Shown here: positions 15,901 through 24,267 of the stretch, in pieces
Layout: each line of letters opens with the position of its first letter
Position numbering within the stretch: the first letter of the stretch is position 1
From: Tessaracoccus sp.
GTDB lineage: Bacteria > Actinomycetota > Actinomycetes > Propionibacteriales > Propionibacteriaceae
Direction of reading: 5' to 3'
Assembly: GCF_016714275.1 (NCBI RefSeq)
Contig: NZ_JADJNP010000004.1
Span: 620,001-684,000, forward strand
Length of the DNA stretch: 64,000 nucleotides
Notes under the pieces: generated by a model
Database searches by the model: none
Told to the model about the DNA's origin: nothing
What the model saw: the letters and a program-made list of their open reading frames with translations, nothing else
Made by a program: the position numbers and the translations under genes

Positions 15901-17436
15901 ATGCGAATCGGCATCCCCTTGGAGGTGGCTCCCGGCGAGAACCGGGTGGCCGCGACACCCAGAACCGTCACTCAACTCATCGGCCTCGGCTACGACGTCC
16001 TCGTCGAAACCGGGGCCGGCGCCCGGGCGGCCCTTCCCGACGAGGCCTTCAGCGAGGTGGGCGCCGCGATCGGCACCACGGCGGAGGCGTGGGCGTCCGA
16101 CGTCGTGCTGGCCGTCAACCCGCCCACGGACGAACAGATCGCCGCGCTGCGGCCCGGCGCCGTGCTCGTCGCGTTCCTCTGGCCGCGGCAGAACGCCGCG
16201 CTGACCGAGAGGCTCGCCGCCCGCGGCGTCACCGCGCTCAGCATGGACATGGTGCCGCGCACCAGCCGCGCGCAGGCCCTCGACGCGCTCAGCTCGATGG
16301 CCAACATCTCCGGCTACCGCGCCGTCGTCGAGGCAGCGCACGCGTTCGGGCGCTTCTTCACCGGTCAGGTCACCGCCGCGGGCAAGGTCCCGCCGGCGAA
16401 GGTGCTCGTCGCGGGCACCGGGGTCGCTGGCCTGGCCGCGATCGGTGCCGCGAACTCGCTGGGCGCCATCGTCCGCGCCACCGACGTGCGTCCCGAGACG
16501 GCCGAGCAGGTCGAGTCCATGGGCGCGACCTTCCTCCACGTCGACACTGCTGACCAGGGCGTCAGCTCCGACGGCTACGCGAAGGAGGTCGGCGCCGACT
16601 ACGCCGCGAAGGCCGCGCAGCTGTATGCCGAGCAGGCCGCGGACGTTGACATCATCATCACCACCGCAGCCATCCCCGGCCGCCCCTCGCCGAAGCTGGT
16701 CACCGCCGATATGGTCGCCACCATGCGCCCGGGATCGGTCATCGTCGACCTTGCTGCCCTCGGCGGCGGCAACTGCGAGCTGACGAGGCCCGGGGAGACG
16801 TACGTCACCGACAACGGCGTGACGATAATCGGCTGGACCGACCTCGCGAGCCGCCTGCCCGGCCAGTCCTCGCAGCTGTACGGAACCAACCTGGTCAACG
16901 CGCTGACCTTGATGACGCCGCAGAAGGACGGCACCCTCGTCCTCGACTTCGACGACGAGGTGGTCCGCACCATGACGACGGTGCGCGATGGCGAGATCAC
17001 CTTCCCGCCGCCTCCCATCGAGGTCTCGGCGGCCCCTGCACCCGCAGCGACACCCGCCCAGGTGGAGCCGACGCCCCCGAAGCCGCCGCGCCCGTGGTGG
17101 CACCAGGTGGTGCTGGTCGCCGTCGCGGCGCTCGTGATGATCGGCGCCCTCACCGTCGCCCCTTCGAGCTTCGTCGGCCTTTTCGGCATCTTCGCGCTCG
17201 CGGGCGTCGTCGGCTACTACGTGGTCTGGAACGTCACTCACGCCCTGCACACCCCGCTGATGAGCGTCACCAATGCCATCAGCGGCATCATCCTCGTGGG
17301 CGCCATGACGCAGCTCGCCAGCGACAACTACGCCGTGAAGATCGTCGCGTTCGTCGCCGTGCTGCTCGCCTCCATCAACGTGTTCGGCGGCTTCACCGTG
17401 ACCGCGCGCATGCTCAACATGTTCAAGAAGGGCTGA
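15901..17436 (+). CDS. pntA: NAD(P) transhydrogenase subunit alpha
   Basis: 511 residues. The N-terminal 370 residues are the NAD(H)-binding domain I, from MRIGIPLEVAPGENRVA through VLVAGTGVAGLAAIGAANSLGA (GxGxxG near 170) and ITTAAIPGRPSPKLV near 260. A proline-rich linker (about 375-400) joins the membrane part with four helices from about 405 to the end, the usual alpha-2 portion. In PntAB it forms with subunit beta a proton-driven pump that reduces NADP with NADH. It is followed after 7 bases by pntB. Confidence 0.95.
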   Translation: MRIGIPLEVAPGENRVAATPRTVTQLIGLGYDVLVETGAGARAALPDEAFSEVGAAIGTTAEAWASDVVLAVNPPTDEQIAALRPGAVLVAFLWPRQNAALTERLAARGVTALSMDMVPRTSRAQALDALSSMANISGYRAVVEAAHAFGRFFTGQVTAAGKVPPAKVLVAGTGVAGLAAIGAANSLGAIVRATDVRPETAEQVESMGATFLHVDTADQGVSSDGYAKEVGADYAAKAAQLYAEQAADVDIIITTAAIPGRPSPKLVTADMVATMRPGSVIVDLAALGGGNCELTRPGETYVTDNGVTIIGWTDLASRLPGQSSQLYGTNLVNALTLMTPQKDGTLVLDFDDEVVRTMTTVRDGEITFPPPPIEVSAAPAPAATPAQVEPTPPKPPRPWWHQVVLVAVAALVMIGALTVAPSSFVGLFGIFALAGVVGYYVVWNVTHALHTPLMSVTNAISGIILVGAMTQLASDNYAVKIVAFVAVLLASINVFGGFTVTARMLNMFKKG

Positions 17437-17443
17437 GTCCGCC

Positions 17444-18847
17444 ATGCTGACGAACTTCATCAACGCCACCTACATCGCCGCCGGGCTGATGTTCATCCTC
17501 GCACTCGCGGGGCTGTCGAAGCACGAGACGGCGCGAAAGGGCAACGTCTACGGGATCATGGGCATGGTGTTCGCGGTTGTGGCCACCAACTTCGCCATCG
17601 CCTACCGCGACTACGCCAACCACAACCTTCAGCCCGACGCCGCGGTCATGCTCTACGCGGCGCTCTCTATCGGCGCGATCATCGGCATCTGGAAGGCCCG
17701 CAAGGTCCAGATGACCGGCATGCCGGAGCTCATCGCGCTGCTGCACAGTTTCGTGGGCGCTGCGGCCGTGCTTGTCGGCTTCAACGTCCACCTCGACCAT
17801 CCGAACGCCGACGCGCTGCACATGATCGAGGTCTACCTCGGCATCTTCATCGGCGCCGTCACGTTCACGGGCTCGCTCGTGGCATGGGGCAAGCTCAACG
17901 GCAAGGTGAAGTCTAAGCCGCTGACTCTGCCAGGCCGCCACTGGCTGAACCTCGTCGTCGTCGTTGCGCTGGTGCTCCTCGGCTGGTGGTACCTCGCCAC
18001 CGGATCGATCATCCCGCTGGTGATCGCCACCGTGCTTTCGCTGCTGCTCGGCGCCCATCTCGTCGCGGCGATCGGCGGCGCGGACATGCCCGTGGTCATC
18101 TCGATGCTGAACTCGTACTCCGGCTGGGCGGCCGCGGCCAGCGGCTTCATGCTGGACATGACCGTCCTGATCATCACGGGTGCGCTCGTCGGCGCGTCCG
18201 GCGCGATCCTCAGCTACATCATGTGCAAGGCGATGAACCGCCAGTTCGTCTCCGTCATCCTCGGCGGGTTCGGCGACGCCGTCGCCACCTCCGACGGCGG
18301 TCCCCAGGGTGAGCATCGCGAGGCCTCGCGGCAGGACGTCGCCGGCCTGCTCGCGGAGGCGAAGAACGTGATGATCGTCCCGGGCTACGGCATGGCCGTC
18401 GCCCAGGCGCAGCACGCCGTAGCCGACCTGACGGAGCGGCTGCGCCGCGCGGGCACGAAGGTCGGCTTCGGCATCCACCCCGTCGCCGGCCGCCTGCCCG
18501 GGCACATGAACGTGCTGCTGGCCGAGGCCCACGTCCCGTACGACATCGTCTACGAGATGGACGAGATCAACGAGGACTTCGACGAGGTCGACGTCGTGCT
18601 GGTCATCGGCGCGAACGACACGGTCAACCCGGCCGCCATGGAGCCGGGATCGCCGATCTCCGGCATGCCTGTCCTGCGCGTCTGGGAGGCGGGCACCGTC
18701 GTGGTGTTTAAGCGCTCGATGAGCGCGGGCTACGCCGGCGTGCAGAATCCGCTGTTCTTCAACGAGAACTCGGTGATGTGCTTCGGCGACGCCAAGGAGA
18801 CCGTCCAAGCGATCGTCGAGGCGCTCCCCGCGCCCGCCCAGGTTTAG
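17444..18847 (+). CDS. pntB: NAD(P) transhydrogenase subunit beta
   Basis: 467 residues. The N-terminal half is membrane-embedded with about nine helices (LTNFINATYIAAGLMFILAL onward). The C-terminal 180 residues are the NADP(H) domain III, with MIVPGYGMAVAQAQHAVADL carrying GxGxxA/V, GIHPVAGRLPGHMNVLLAEA and VLVIGANDTVNPAA, and the closing KRSMSAGYAGVQNPLFF. It is translated with pntA. Its stop lies just in front of a 37-bp sequence also found at a MITE end at 40976. Confidence 0.95.
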   Translation: MLTNFINATYIAAGLMFILALAGLSKHETARKGNVYGIMGMVFAVVATNFAIAYRDYANHNLQPDAAVMLYAALSIGAIIGIWKARKVQMTGMPELIALLHSFVGAAAVLVGFNVHLDHPNADALHMIEVYLGIFIGAVTFTGSLVAWGKLNGKVKSKPLTLPGRHWLNLVVVVALVLLGWWYLATGSIIPLVIATVLSLLLGAHLVAAIGGADMPVVISMLNSYSGWAAAASGFMLDMTVLIITGALVGASGAILSYIMCKAMNRQFVSVILGGFGDAVATSDGGPQGEHREASRQDVAGLLAEAKNVMIVPGYGMAVAQAQHAVADLTERLRRAGTKVGFGIHPVAGRLPGHMNVLLAEAHVPYDIVYEMDEINEDFDEVDVVLVIGANDTVNPAAMEPGSPISGMPVLRVWEAGTVVVFKRSMSAGYAGVQNPLFFNENSVMCFGDAKETVQAIVEALPAPAQV

Positions 18848-18850
18848 GGG

Positions 18851-18887
18851 AGCACTGATCAATCGGGCACCGGCTGCGGCGCACCAG
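18851..18887 (+). repeat. 37-bp sequence shared with the left end of the MITE at 40973
   Basis: Starting AGCACTGATCAATCGGGCAC, it matches 40976-41012 at 36 of 37 bases. It is preceded by TTAG, a YTAR-type target, three bases of which form the pntB stop. The distal side (reverse complement of about 18930-18960) has related ACTGATC and GCACCGACG words, so the whole intergenic region may be a diverged MITE that now carries the terminator. Confidence 0.75.
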
Positions 18888-18892
18888 CGCAG

Positions 18893-18929
18893 AACGGCCG
18901 CCCGCCCCGAACCGGGGCGGGCGGCCGTT
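18893..18929. terminator. Bidirectional terminator between pntB and the RTX-repeat gene
   Basis: A 16-bp perfect stem, AACGGCCGCCCGCCCC with GGGGCGGGCGGCCGTT, around GAACC. It lies between convergent genes and can serve both. Confidence 0.8.
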
Positions 18930-18944
18930 CGTCGGTGCAGGGGA

Positions 18945-19604
18945 TCAGTCGTCGTAGCCGTAGCGATCGTCCCAGCGGTCCTCGACGCGGTCGGAGGCCG
19001 AGCCCTGGACGAGGATGTCGGTGCCGGCGCCGCCGCTCAGCTTGTCCTTGCCCGCATTGCCCTCGATGAGGTCGTGGCCGGCCTGGCCGGAGAGCCGGTC
19101 GTCGCCGCGGCCACCCTCGATGTGGTCGTTGCCGGTGCCGCCGTAGACGACGTCGTTGCCGGAATCGCCGTCGATCTCGTCGTGGCCGGACTCGCCGCGG
19201 ATGGTGTCGTTCCCGGAGCCGCCGTCGATGTCGTCGTGGCCGGAGCCGCCGCGGATGTTGTCGTTGCCGGAATCGCCGTCGATCTCGTCGTGGCCCGAGC
19301 CGCCGTCGATCCAGTCGTTGCCGCTGCCGCCCTCGATCTCGTCGCTGCCGGAGCCGCCGCAGATGACGTCGTTGCCGCCGCGGCCGTCGATCTCGTCGTT
19401 TCCGCCGCGGGCGACGATGACGTCACGGCCTGAGGTGCCGCGGATCTCGTCGCTGCCGTTGGTGCCGACGATGGTGGCCTTGTGGCCGTTGCAGGTGTAG
19501 GTCGCGGCGTCGGCGGAGAGCGGCGACATGGTCAGCGCTAGTCCGCCGACGAGCGCCGTGGCGAAGCCGGTGGCGGCGAACTTACGCAGTCGGGTGGTGG
19601 TCAT
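18945..19604 (-). CDS. Secreted RTX-type calcium-binding repeat protein
   Basis: 219 residues. A signal peptide (RLRKFAATGFATALVGGLAL, cut after SADA-A near residue 34) leads into a body made almost wholly of nine-residue GGxGxDxhx units from about 50 to 195, for example GGNDEIDGR, GGSGNDWID and GGSGHDEID. These nonapeptides form calcium-binding beta rolls outside the cell. There is no catalytic domain and no type I secretion gene nearby; export is by the signal peptide. Two cysteine pairs (CNGHK, VICGG) are unusual for RTX proteins. The tail (EDRWDDRYGYDD) is acidic. Function unknown. Confidence 0.85.
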   Translation of the reverse strand: MTTTRLRKFAATGFATALVGGLALTMSPLSADAATYTCNGHKATIVGTNGSDEIRGTSGRDVIVARGGNDEIDGRGGNDVICGGSGSDEIEGGSGNDWIDGGSGHDEIDGDSGNDNIRGGSGHDDIDGGSGNDTIRGESGHDEIDGDSGNDVVYGGTGNDHIEGGRGDDRLSGQAGHDLIEGNAGKDKLSGGAGTDILVQGSASDRVEDRWDDRYGYDD

Positions 19605-19778
19605 GAGGACTCCTTTGATCGGGGCGATGTTGCCGTTCGATGGTCATAGTCCACAGGGGGCTCGTGAGAACCCAGTGAGTGCTGAATGAGAGTCTTCTCA
19701 TGAGTTGTCCACAACGTCGACGGGCGTGCTGTACCGCTGTGAGTTTCCTTGGTTGAATGGCCCAGGGAGGGAAGAACC

Positions 19779-20168
19779 ATGGGGAAGGGTGAGCGCGGGG
19801 CCGCGCTGTCGGTGTGGACGGCGGTCATGCTGCCGGCGTTCATCATCGCCGTCGGTCTCGGCGTCGACTTCGCCGGGCACGCCGCCGCAGAGCAGGAGGC
19901 CCGCGCCGTCGCCGGCCAGGCGTCCCGGGTCGCGACGCACCAGACGACTCTGACGGCGGACGGACCGTCGATCGACGTCGACGCCGCCAAGCGGGCGGCA
20001 GTGGACTACGCCGCGGCCGCCGGCTGGGACGCGAGCGTGACGATCAGCGGCCAGGCGGCGGAGGTCACCCTCGCCGGCGCCTACGAGACCCGGTTCCTCG
20101 GCCTCATCGGTATCCGCAGCGTCGACGTCGAGGGCACGGCGTCGGCTACGGCTGTTCAGTCGGGGTAG
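19779..20168 (+). CDS. TadG/TadE-like pilus-assembly membrane protein
   Basis: 129 residues. ATG 19779 follows GGGAGGGAAGAACC. The N-terminus ERGAALSVWTAVMLPAFIIA then VGLGVDFAGHAAAEQEARAV is the short cytoplasmic arm, single helix and A/Q-rich stretch of TadE/TadG-like pseudopilins of the Flp pilus system. The rest is a small secreted domain ending in an A/S-rich tail. No other tad genes are in the window, so it is an orphan here. Its 3' end overlaps the end of the convergent permease gene by 23 bases. Confidence 0.7.
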   Translation: MGKGERGAALSVWTAVMLPAFIIAVGLGVDFAGHAAAEQEARAVAGQASRVATHQTTLTADGPSIDVDAAKRAAVDYAAAAGWDASVTISGQAAEVTLAGAYETRFLGLIGIRSVDVEGTASATAVQSG

Positions 20169-21021
20169 GGGCGGCGACGGCCATCGCGCCGGCCCGAGGT
20201 CCCGAGCGGCGCGCGAGCCAACGCGCGAACGCGGACAGCGAGAAGTTCACCGCCAGGTAGGTGAGCAGGACCACGATGAAGATCGGGAACGAGTAGCGGG
20301 TCGACCCGTAAAAGTCCTTCATGTAGCCCGACACGCGCAGGATCTCCGGGTACGACACCACGTACCCCAGCGAGGTGTCCTTCAGCAGCACGACCAGCTG
20401 CGCCACGATGATCGGCAGCATCTGCCGGAGCGCCTGCGGGAACTCGACGGTGATGCGGGTCTGGAGTGAGGTGAGGCCAAGGGAGAGGCCTGCCTCGCGC
20501 TGGCCCCTCGGCAAGGCCGACAGCCCTGCGCGGAGCGCCTCGCCGATGATCGCGCCGTTGTAGACCGTCAGTGCCAGCACCACCGCGGTGTAGCCGCCGG
20601 TGCCCAGCGCCAGCAGGATGAATAGCATCATCAGGAGCACGGGCATGCCGCGGAAGAACTCGAGGATGACGGCCGCGGGGACGCTGATCCAGCGCTGCGG
20701 TGCGGTCCGGGCGAAGCAGAGGACGACGCCGAGGATCAGCGAAAGCACCGCGGCGAGGGCCGCGGCGCGCAGCGTGCCCATCACCAGGCCCTCGAGTATG
20801 AGCCGCCGCCACACCTGCGGGTCGCCGAAGATGTCCCAGCGCTCCGGACTCCACAGCCCGGTGAGCGTCGTGCCGTTGACGGTGACGCGCGGCTGGCCGA
20901 GCGCCCACAACAGCCAGATGACGGCGCCGCCGATGACGACCGCGGCCACCACCGACACGATGCGTGACAGCCGACGCGCCTTCGGACCCGGGGCGTCGTA
21001 GAGGACGGACGAGGTACTCAT
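20146..21021 (-). CDS. gluD: Glutamate/polar amino acid ABC transporter permease (GluD-like)
   Basis: 291 residues with about five helices. It opens with a helix (IVSVVAAVVIGGAVIWLLWAL), then AAALAAVLSLILGVVLCFAR, VILEFFRGMPVLLMMLFILL (the HisM-type region ahead of the EAA loop) and EALRAGLSALPRGQREAGLS. Its start overlaps the stop of gluC (ATGA at 21018-21021), so the two permeases are co-translated. The order gluA-gluB-gluC-gluD matches the Corynebacterium glutamate importer. The substrate is probably glutamate or another polar amino acid; the specificity is inferred from gene order. Confidence 0.85.
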   Translation of the reverse strand: MSTSSVLYDAPGPKARRLSRIVSVVAAVVIGGAVIWLLWALGQPRVTVNGTTLTGLWSPERWDIFGDPQVWRRLILEGLVMGTLRAAALAAVLSLILGVVLCFARTAPQRWISVPAAVILEFFRGMPVLLMMLFILLALGTGGYTAVVLALTVYNGAIIGEALRAGLSALPRGQREAGLSLGLTSLQTRITVEFPQALRQMLPIIVAQLVVLLKDTSLGYVVSYPEILRVSGYMKDFYGSTRYSFPIFIVVLLTYLAVNFSLSAFARWLARRSGPRAGAMAVAAPTPTEQP

Positions 21022-21665
21022 CGCTGCATCGCCACCCTCTGCTCGATCCGCGCCGCGATCTGCCCCAACGGGATGGTGATGACGAGGTAGCAGGCCGCGA
21101 TGCCGAGCAGGACGGCGATGACGGCGTTCCCGTGCTGGTTCGCGAGGCCCTTTGACACATAGAACAGCTCGATGACGGCGAAGCCACCCGCGACCGACGT
21201 GTTCTTCGTCAGCGCGATGAACACGTTGATCATGGGAGGAACCACCATCCGCAGCGCCTGCGGCAGGACGATCAGCTGCACCGTCTGCCCGAAGTTGAGG
21301 CCGACGGAGCGCGCCGCCTCTGCCTGGCCGATGGGGACGCCGTTGATGCCTGACCGGATCGCCTCCGCCACGAACGCCGACGTGTACAGCGAAAGCGCGA
21401 TGAACGCACCCAGCTTCGTCGGGATGCGGATCTGCAGCGCGGGCAGCACCACGATGATGAAGAAGAACACCAGCGTGAGCGGGGTGTTGCGCATCAGCTC
21501 CGTGTACCCGACGGCGACGGCGCGAAGGCTGCCGATCGGTGAGATCCGCAGCAGGGCGACGAGGGTGCCGAGAAGGAGGGCGCCGAGGCCGCCCATGGCC
21601 AGTAGCTCAAGGGTGCCTCTGAACCCCAGCCAGTAGGTGTCCAGGTTGGACAGCACGGCGTCCAT
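21018..21665 (-). CDS. gluC: Glutamate/polar amino acid ABC transporter permease (GluC-like)
   Basis: 215 residues with about five helices. The loop EAIRSGINGVPIGQAEAARS is the EAA contact with the ATPase, and LTLVFFFIIVVLPALQI the central helix. It follows the binding protein after 39 bases with an AGGAGG-like site. It pairs with GluD to form the channel. Confidence 0.88.
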   Translation of the reverse strand: MDAVLSNLDTYWLGFRGTLELLAMGGLGALLLGTLVALLRISPIGSLRAVAVGYTELMRNTPLTLVFFFIIVVLPALQIRIPTKLGAFIALSLYTSAFVAEAIRSGINGVPIGQAEAARSVGLNFGQTVQLIVLPQALRMVVPPMINVFIALTKNTSVAGGFAVIELFYVSKGLANQHGNAVIAVLLGIAACYLVITIPLGQIAARIEQRVAMQR

Positions 21666-21704
21666 GGGTGCGCCTCCTCTCAGCTCCTCGTCGCAGGAAG
21701 GGAA

Positions 21705-22526
21705 TCAGTAGCGGTTGACGGGCGGCGGCTCGGGCGTCGGCAGCACCGTGCCCGCCGTGTTCTCCCACGCCTTCGCCCAGGAGCCGTCCTTGTAGGAGGC
21801 CTCGAGGACGTCGTTGATGAAGGTGCGGAAGTCGTCGTCGCCCTTCTTCAGGCCGATGCCGTACGGCTCCTCCGTGAACGTGTAGTCGATGACCTCGAAC
21901 TCGTCCGGGTTCTGGTTGACGAGGCCCGCGAGGATCACGTTGTCGGTGGTCAGCGCCTGCGCGTCGCCGTTGCGGATCGGCTCAAGGCAGTCGGAGTACT
22001 TGTCGAGCGTGAGCACCTTGTCGGTGAACTCCTTGATGTTCTTCTCCGACGTCGACCCCGTGACCGTGCAGATCGTGTTGTCGCCCAGGGTCTCGGTGCT
22101 GACGATGCCGTTCGGGTTGCCCTTCGGCACCAGGAACGACTGGCCGGCGATGTAGTACGGCCCGGCGAAGTCGATGACTTCCTTGCGGGTGTCGTTGATG
22201 GTGTAGGTGGCAACGACGATGTCGACCTGGCCGTTCTGGATGAACGGCTCGCGGTTCTGGGAGACGGTCTCGACCCACTTGATCTTGTCTGCCGGGATGC
22301 CGAGTGCCGTGGCGACAAGCTTGCCGATCTCGACGTCGAAGCCCTCTGGCTTGCCGTCGGCTCCCACGAGCCCGAAGAGCGGCTGATCGAACTTGGTGCC
22401 GATCGTGATGGTGCCGGCCTCGGACAGCCGCGTCTTGGTGTCCACCTCCTTGTCTGCCCCGCAGGCCGTGAGGGCGAGCGCGGCCGCGAGTGCGACGGCG
22501 CCACTGGCTAGTGCGAACCTCTTCAT
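21705..22526 (-). CDS. gluB: Glutamate-type ABC transporter solute-binding lipoprotein (GluB-like)
   Basis: 273 residues. The signal RFALASGAVALAAALALTACG has the lipobox LTAC with cysteine near residue 22, so the protein is anchored outside the membrane. The body is the family-3 (SBP_bac_3) fold: TITIGTKFDQPLFGLVGADG, KPEGFDVEIGKLVATALGIP, VDIVVATYTINDTRKEVIDF and ALTTDNVILAGL. A serine/threonine-proline-rich tail closes it. It lies between the ATPase and permease genes. Confidence 0.92.
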   Translation of the reverse strand: MKRFALASGAVALAAALALTACGADKEVDTKTRLSEAGTITIGTKFDQPLFGLVGADGKPEGFDVEIGKLVATALGIPADKIKWVETVSQNREPFIQNGQVDIVVATYTINDTRKEVIDFAGPYYIAGQSFLVPKGNPNGIVSTETLGDNTICTVTGSTSEKNIKEFTDKVLTLDKYSDCLEPIRNGDAQALTTDNVILAGLVNQNPDEFEVIDYTFTEEPYGIGLKKGDDDFRTFINDVLEASYKDGSWAKAWENTAGTVLPTPEPPPVNRY

Positions 22527-22553
22527 GGTGTATCTCCGTTCTCGTGGATGGAC

Positions 22554-23306
22554 TTAGGACAGAATCTTGGAGAGGAAGTCTTTGGCGCGATCGGACCGCG
22601 GGTGGGTGAAGAACTCCTCAGGGGTAGCCTCCTCGACGATGGCGCCGTCGGACATGAACACGACGCGGTCCGCGGCCTTGCGGGCGAACCCCATCTCGTG
22701 GGTGACAACCACCATCGTCATGCCGCTACGGGCGAGGCCGATCATGACGTCAAGCACCTCGTTGATCATCTCGGGGTCGAGCGCGCTGGTGGGCTCGTCG
22801 AGCAGGATCAGCTTCGGGTCCATGGCCAGCGAGCGCGCGATGGCGACGCGCTGCTGCTGGCCGCCGGACAGCTGTGCGGGCAGCTTCTTCGCGTGATCCG
22901 CCACCCCGACCCGGGCCAGAAGCTCCATCGCCCGCTTCTCGGCCTCTGCCTTGGGGGTCTTGCGGACCTTGATCGGGGCCAGCGTCACGTTCTCGAGCGC
23001 GGTCTTGTGTGCGAACAGGTTGAAGGCCTGGAACACCATGCCGACGTCGCTGCGGAGCTTCGCGAGGCCCTTGCCCTCCTGGGGCAGCGGGATGCCGTCG
23101 ATCAGGATCTCGCCCGAGTCGATGGTCTCCAGACGGTTGATGGCGCGGCACAGCGTCGACTTGCCGGAGCCCGACGGGCCGATCACCACGACGACCTCGC
23201 CCTTGGCCACGTCCAGGTCGATGTCCTTCAGCACGTGGTGTTCCCCGAAGTACTTGTTCACGCCTCGGATAGCGATGAGTGGAGCGGGGGAGGTGATCGA
23301 CGCCAT
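22554..23306 (-). CDS. gluA: Glutamate-type ABC transporter ATPase (GluA-like)
   Basis: 250 residues from ATG 23306. Walker A IGPSGSGKSTLCRAI (near 43), Q loop GMVFQAFNLFAHKTALENV, signature LSGGQQQRVAIARS, Walker B LILLDEPTSALDPEMI and H loop MVVVTHEMGFA are all present and it ends KDFLSKIL, typical of the GlnQ/GluA group. A TAGGGT at 23312-23317 lies 5 bases before the start, so the operon is probably transcribed with little or no leader. It diverges from purC. Confidence 0.93.
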   Translation of the reverse strand: MASITSPAPLIAIRGVNKYFGEHHVLKDIDLDVAKGEVVVVIGPSGSGKSTLCRAINRLETIDSGEILIDGIPLPQEGKGLAKLRSDVGMVFQAFNLFAHKTALENVTLAPIKVRKTPKAEAEKRAMELLARVGVADHAKKLPAQLSGGQQQRVAIARSLAMDPKLILLDEPTSALDPEMINEVLDVMIGLARSGMTMVVVTHEMGFARKAADRVVFMSDGAIVEEATPEEFFTHPRSDRAKDFLSKILS

Positions 23307-23311
23307 GTTCC

Positions 23312-23317
23312 ACCCTA
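23312..23317 (-). promoter_or_regulatory. -10 element for the glu operon
   Basis: Read on the reverse strand this is TAGGGT, 5 bases before the gluA ATG. GGTGGA overlaps it and could instead act as a ribosome site. Confidence 0.5.
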
Positions 23318-23351
23318 TGCATGCGCCGCAACTGACCACGACGATTTCCGG

Positions 23352-23362
23352 GAAAGCGTTTC
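23352..23362. promoter_or_regulatory. LacI-type operator-like sequence between gluA and purC
   Basis: GAAAGCGTTTC has the GAAAnCGnTTTC pattern of LacI-family sites (one base shorter in the middle). The core AAAGCGTTT is also present at 25386-25394 in front of the sugar-binding protein gene, 2 kb away. Confidence 0.4.
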
Positions 23363-23369
23363 GAATCCG

Positions 23370-23375
23370 TAACCT
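23370..23375 (+). promoter_or_regulatory. -10 element of a leaderless promoter for purC
   Basis: TAACCT ends 6 bases before GTG 23382, the spacing seen at other leaderless starts here. This favours 23382 over the in-frame GTG at 23376. Confidence 0.55.
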
Positions 23376-23381
23376 GTGAGC

Positions 23382-24248
23382 GTGAGTCAGTACGGCGATC
23401 TTCTGCAGCTACCCCTTCGTCACGCGGGGAAGGTCCGCGAACTCTACGATGTCGAGGTCGACGGCGTCCCGCGCATCCTGATGGTGGCAACCGACAACAT
23501 CTCCGCGTTCGACTATGTCCTCAGCACGCCCATCCCGGGCAAGGGCGAGATCCTCACGTCTCTCAGCCTGTGGTGGTTCGACCAGCTCGCCGACCTCGTC
23601 GACAACCACGTCCTCAGCACCGACGTGCCCGGCTCGGTCGCGGGGCGGGCGACGGTCGTCGAGGCGCTCGACATGGTCGACGTCGAATGCGTCGCGCGCG
23701 GCTATCTGACCGGCAGCGGCTGGGTCGAGTACCAGCGGTCGCGCACCGTGTGCGGCATCCCGTTGCCCGAGGGGCTGCGCGATGGCGACAAGTTGCCCGA
23801 GCCGATCTTCACGCCCGCCATCAAGGCGCCGTTGGGGGAGCACGACGAGAACGTCGACTTCGCCACCATCGTCCGGCTGCACGGCGAGGAGCTCGCCACC
23901 CAGCTGCGCGACCTGACGCTGGCGATCTACGCCCGCGCCGAGCGGATCGCCGCCGAGCGCGGCATCATCCTCGCCGACACCAAGTTCGAGTTCGGCCACC
24001 GCGCCGACGGCACGCTCGTCCTCGCCGACGAGGTGCTCACCCCGGACTCGTCCCGCTTCTGGGACGCCGCGCTCTGGCAGCCAGGGGAGTCGCTGCCCAG
24101 CTTCGACAAGCAGTACGTCCGCGACTGGCTGCTCAAGGAGTCGGGCTGGGACAAGGCGTCGGACACTCCGCCTCCTCCGCTGCCCGACGACGTCGTGGCC
24201 GCGACGCGCGAACGCTACCTGGAGGCGTTGAAGAGGCTCGCCGACTGA
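23382..24248 (+). CDS. purC: Phosphoribosylaminoimidazole-succinocarboxamide synthase (SAICAR synthase)
   Basis: 288 residues. It joins CAIR and aspartate with ATP in purine synthesis. HAGKVRELYDV is the N-terminal nucleotide-binding loop, then MVATDNISAFDYVL, ARGYLTGSGWVEYQ (signature region), FTPAIKAPLGEHDENV and ADTKFEFGHRADGTLVLADE, followed by DSSRFWDAALWQPG and FDKQYVRDWLL. A GTG at 23376 would add two residues. It diverges from gluA and stands alone, unlinked to the other pur genes in the window. Confidence 0.95.
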   Translation: MSQYGDLLQLPLRHAGKVRELYDVEVDGVPRILMVATDNISAFDYVLSTPIPGKGEILTSLSLWWFDQLADLVDNHVLSTDVPGSVAGRATVVEALDMVDVECVARGYLTGSGWVEYQRSRTVCGIPLPEGLRDGDKLPEPIFTPAIKAPLGEHDENVDFATIVRLHGEELATQLRDLTLAIYARAERIAAERGIILADTKFEFGHRADGTLVLADEVLTPDSSRFWDAALWQPGESLPSFDKQYVRDWLLKESGWDKASDTPPPPLPDDVVAATRERYLEALKRLAD

Positions 24249-24267
24249 GGGCGTCGGGCTCCGGGCG

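Noticed and set aside
23353..23370. TTTCGAATCC, resembling a tRNA T-arm
   Set aside because: No acceptor stem, D arm or anticodon arm could be built around it; it lies in the gluA-purC promoter gap and fits a LacI-type site and a -10 element better.
22548..23372. Long plus-strand open frame opposite gluA
   Set aside because: Shadow of the ATPase gene, whose Walker and signature motifs are all in the minus strand.
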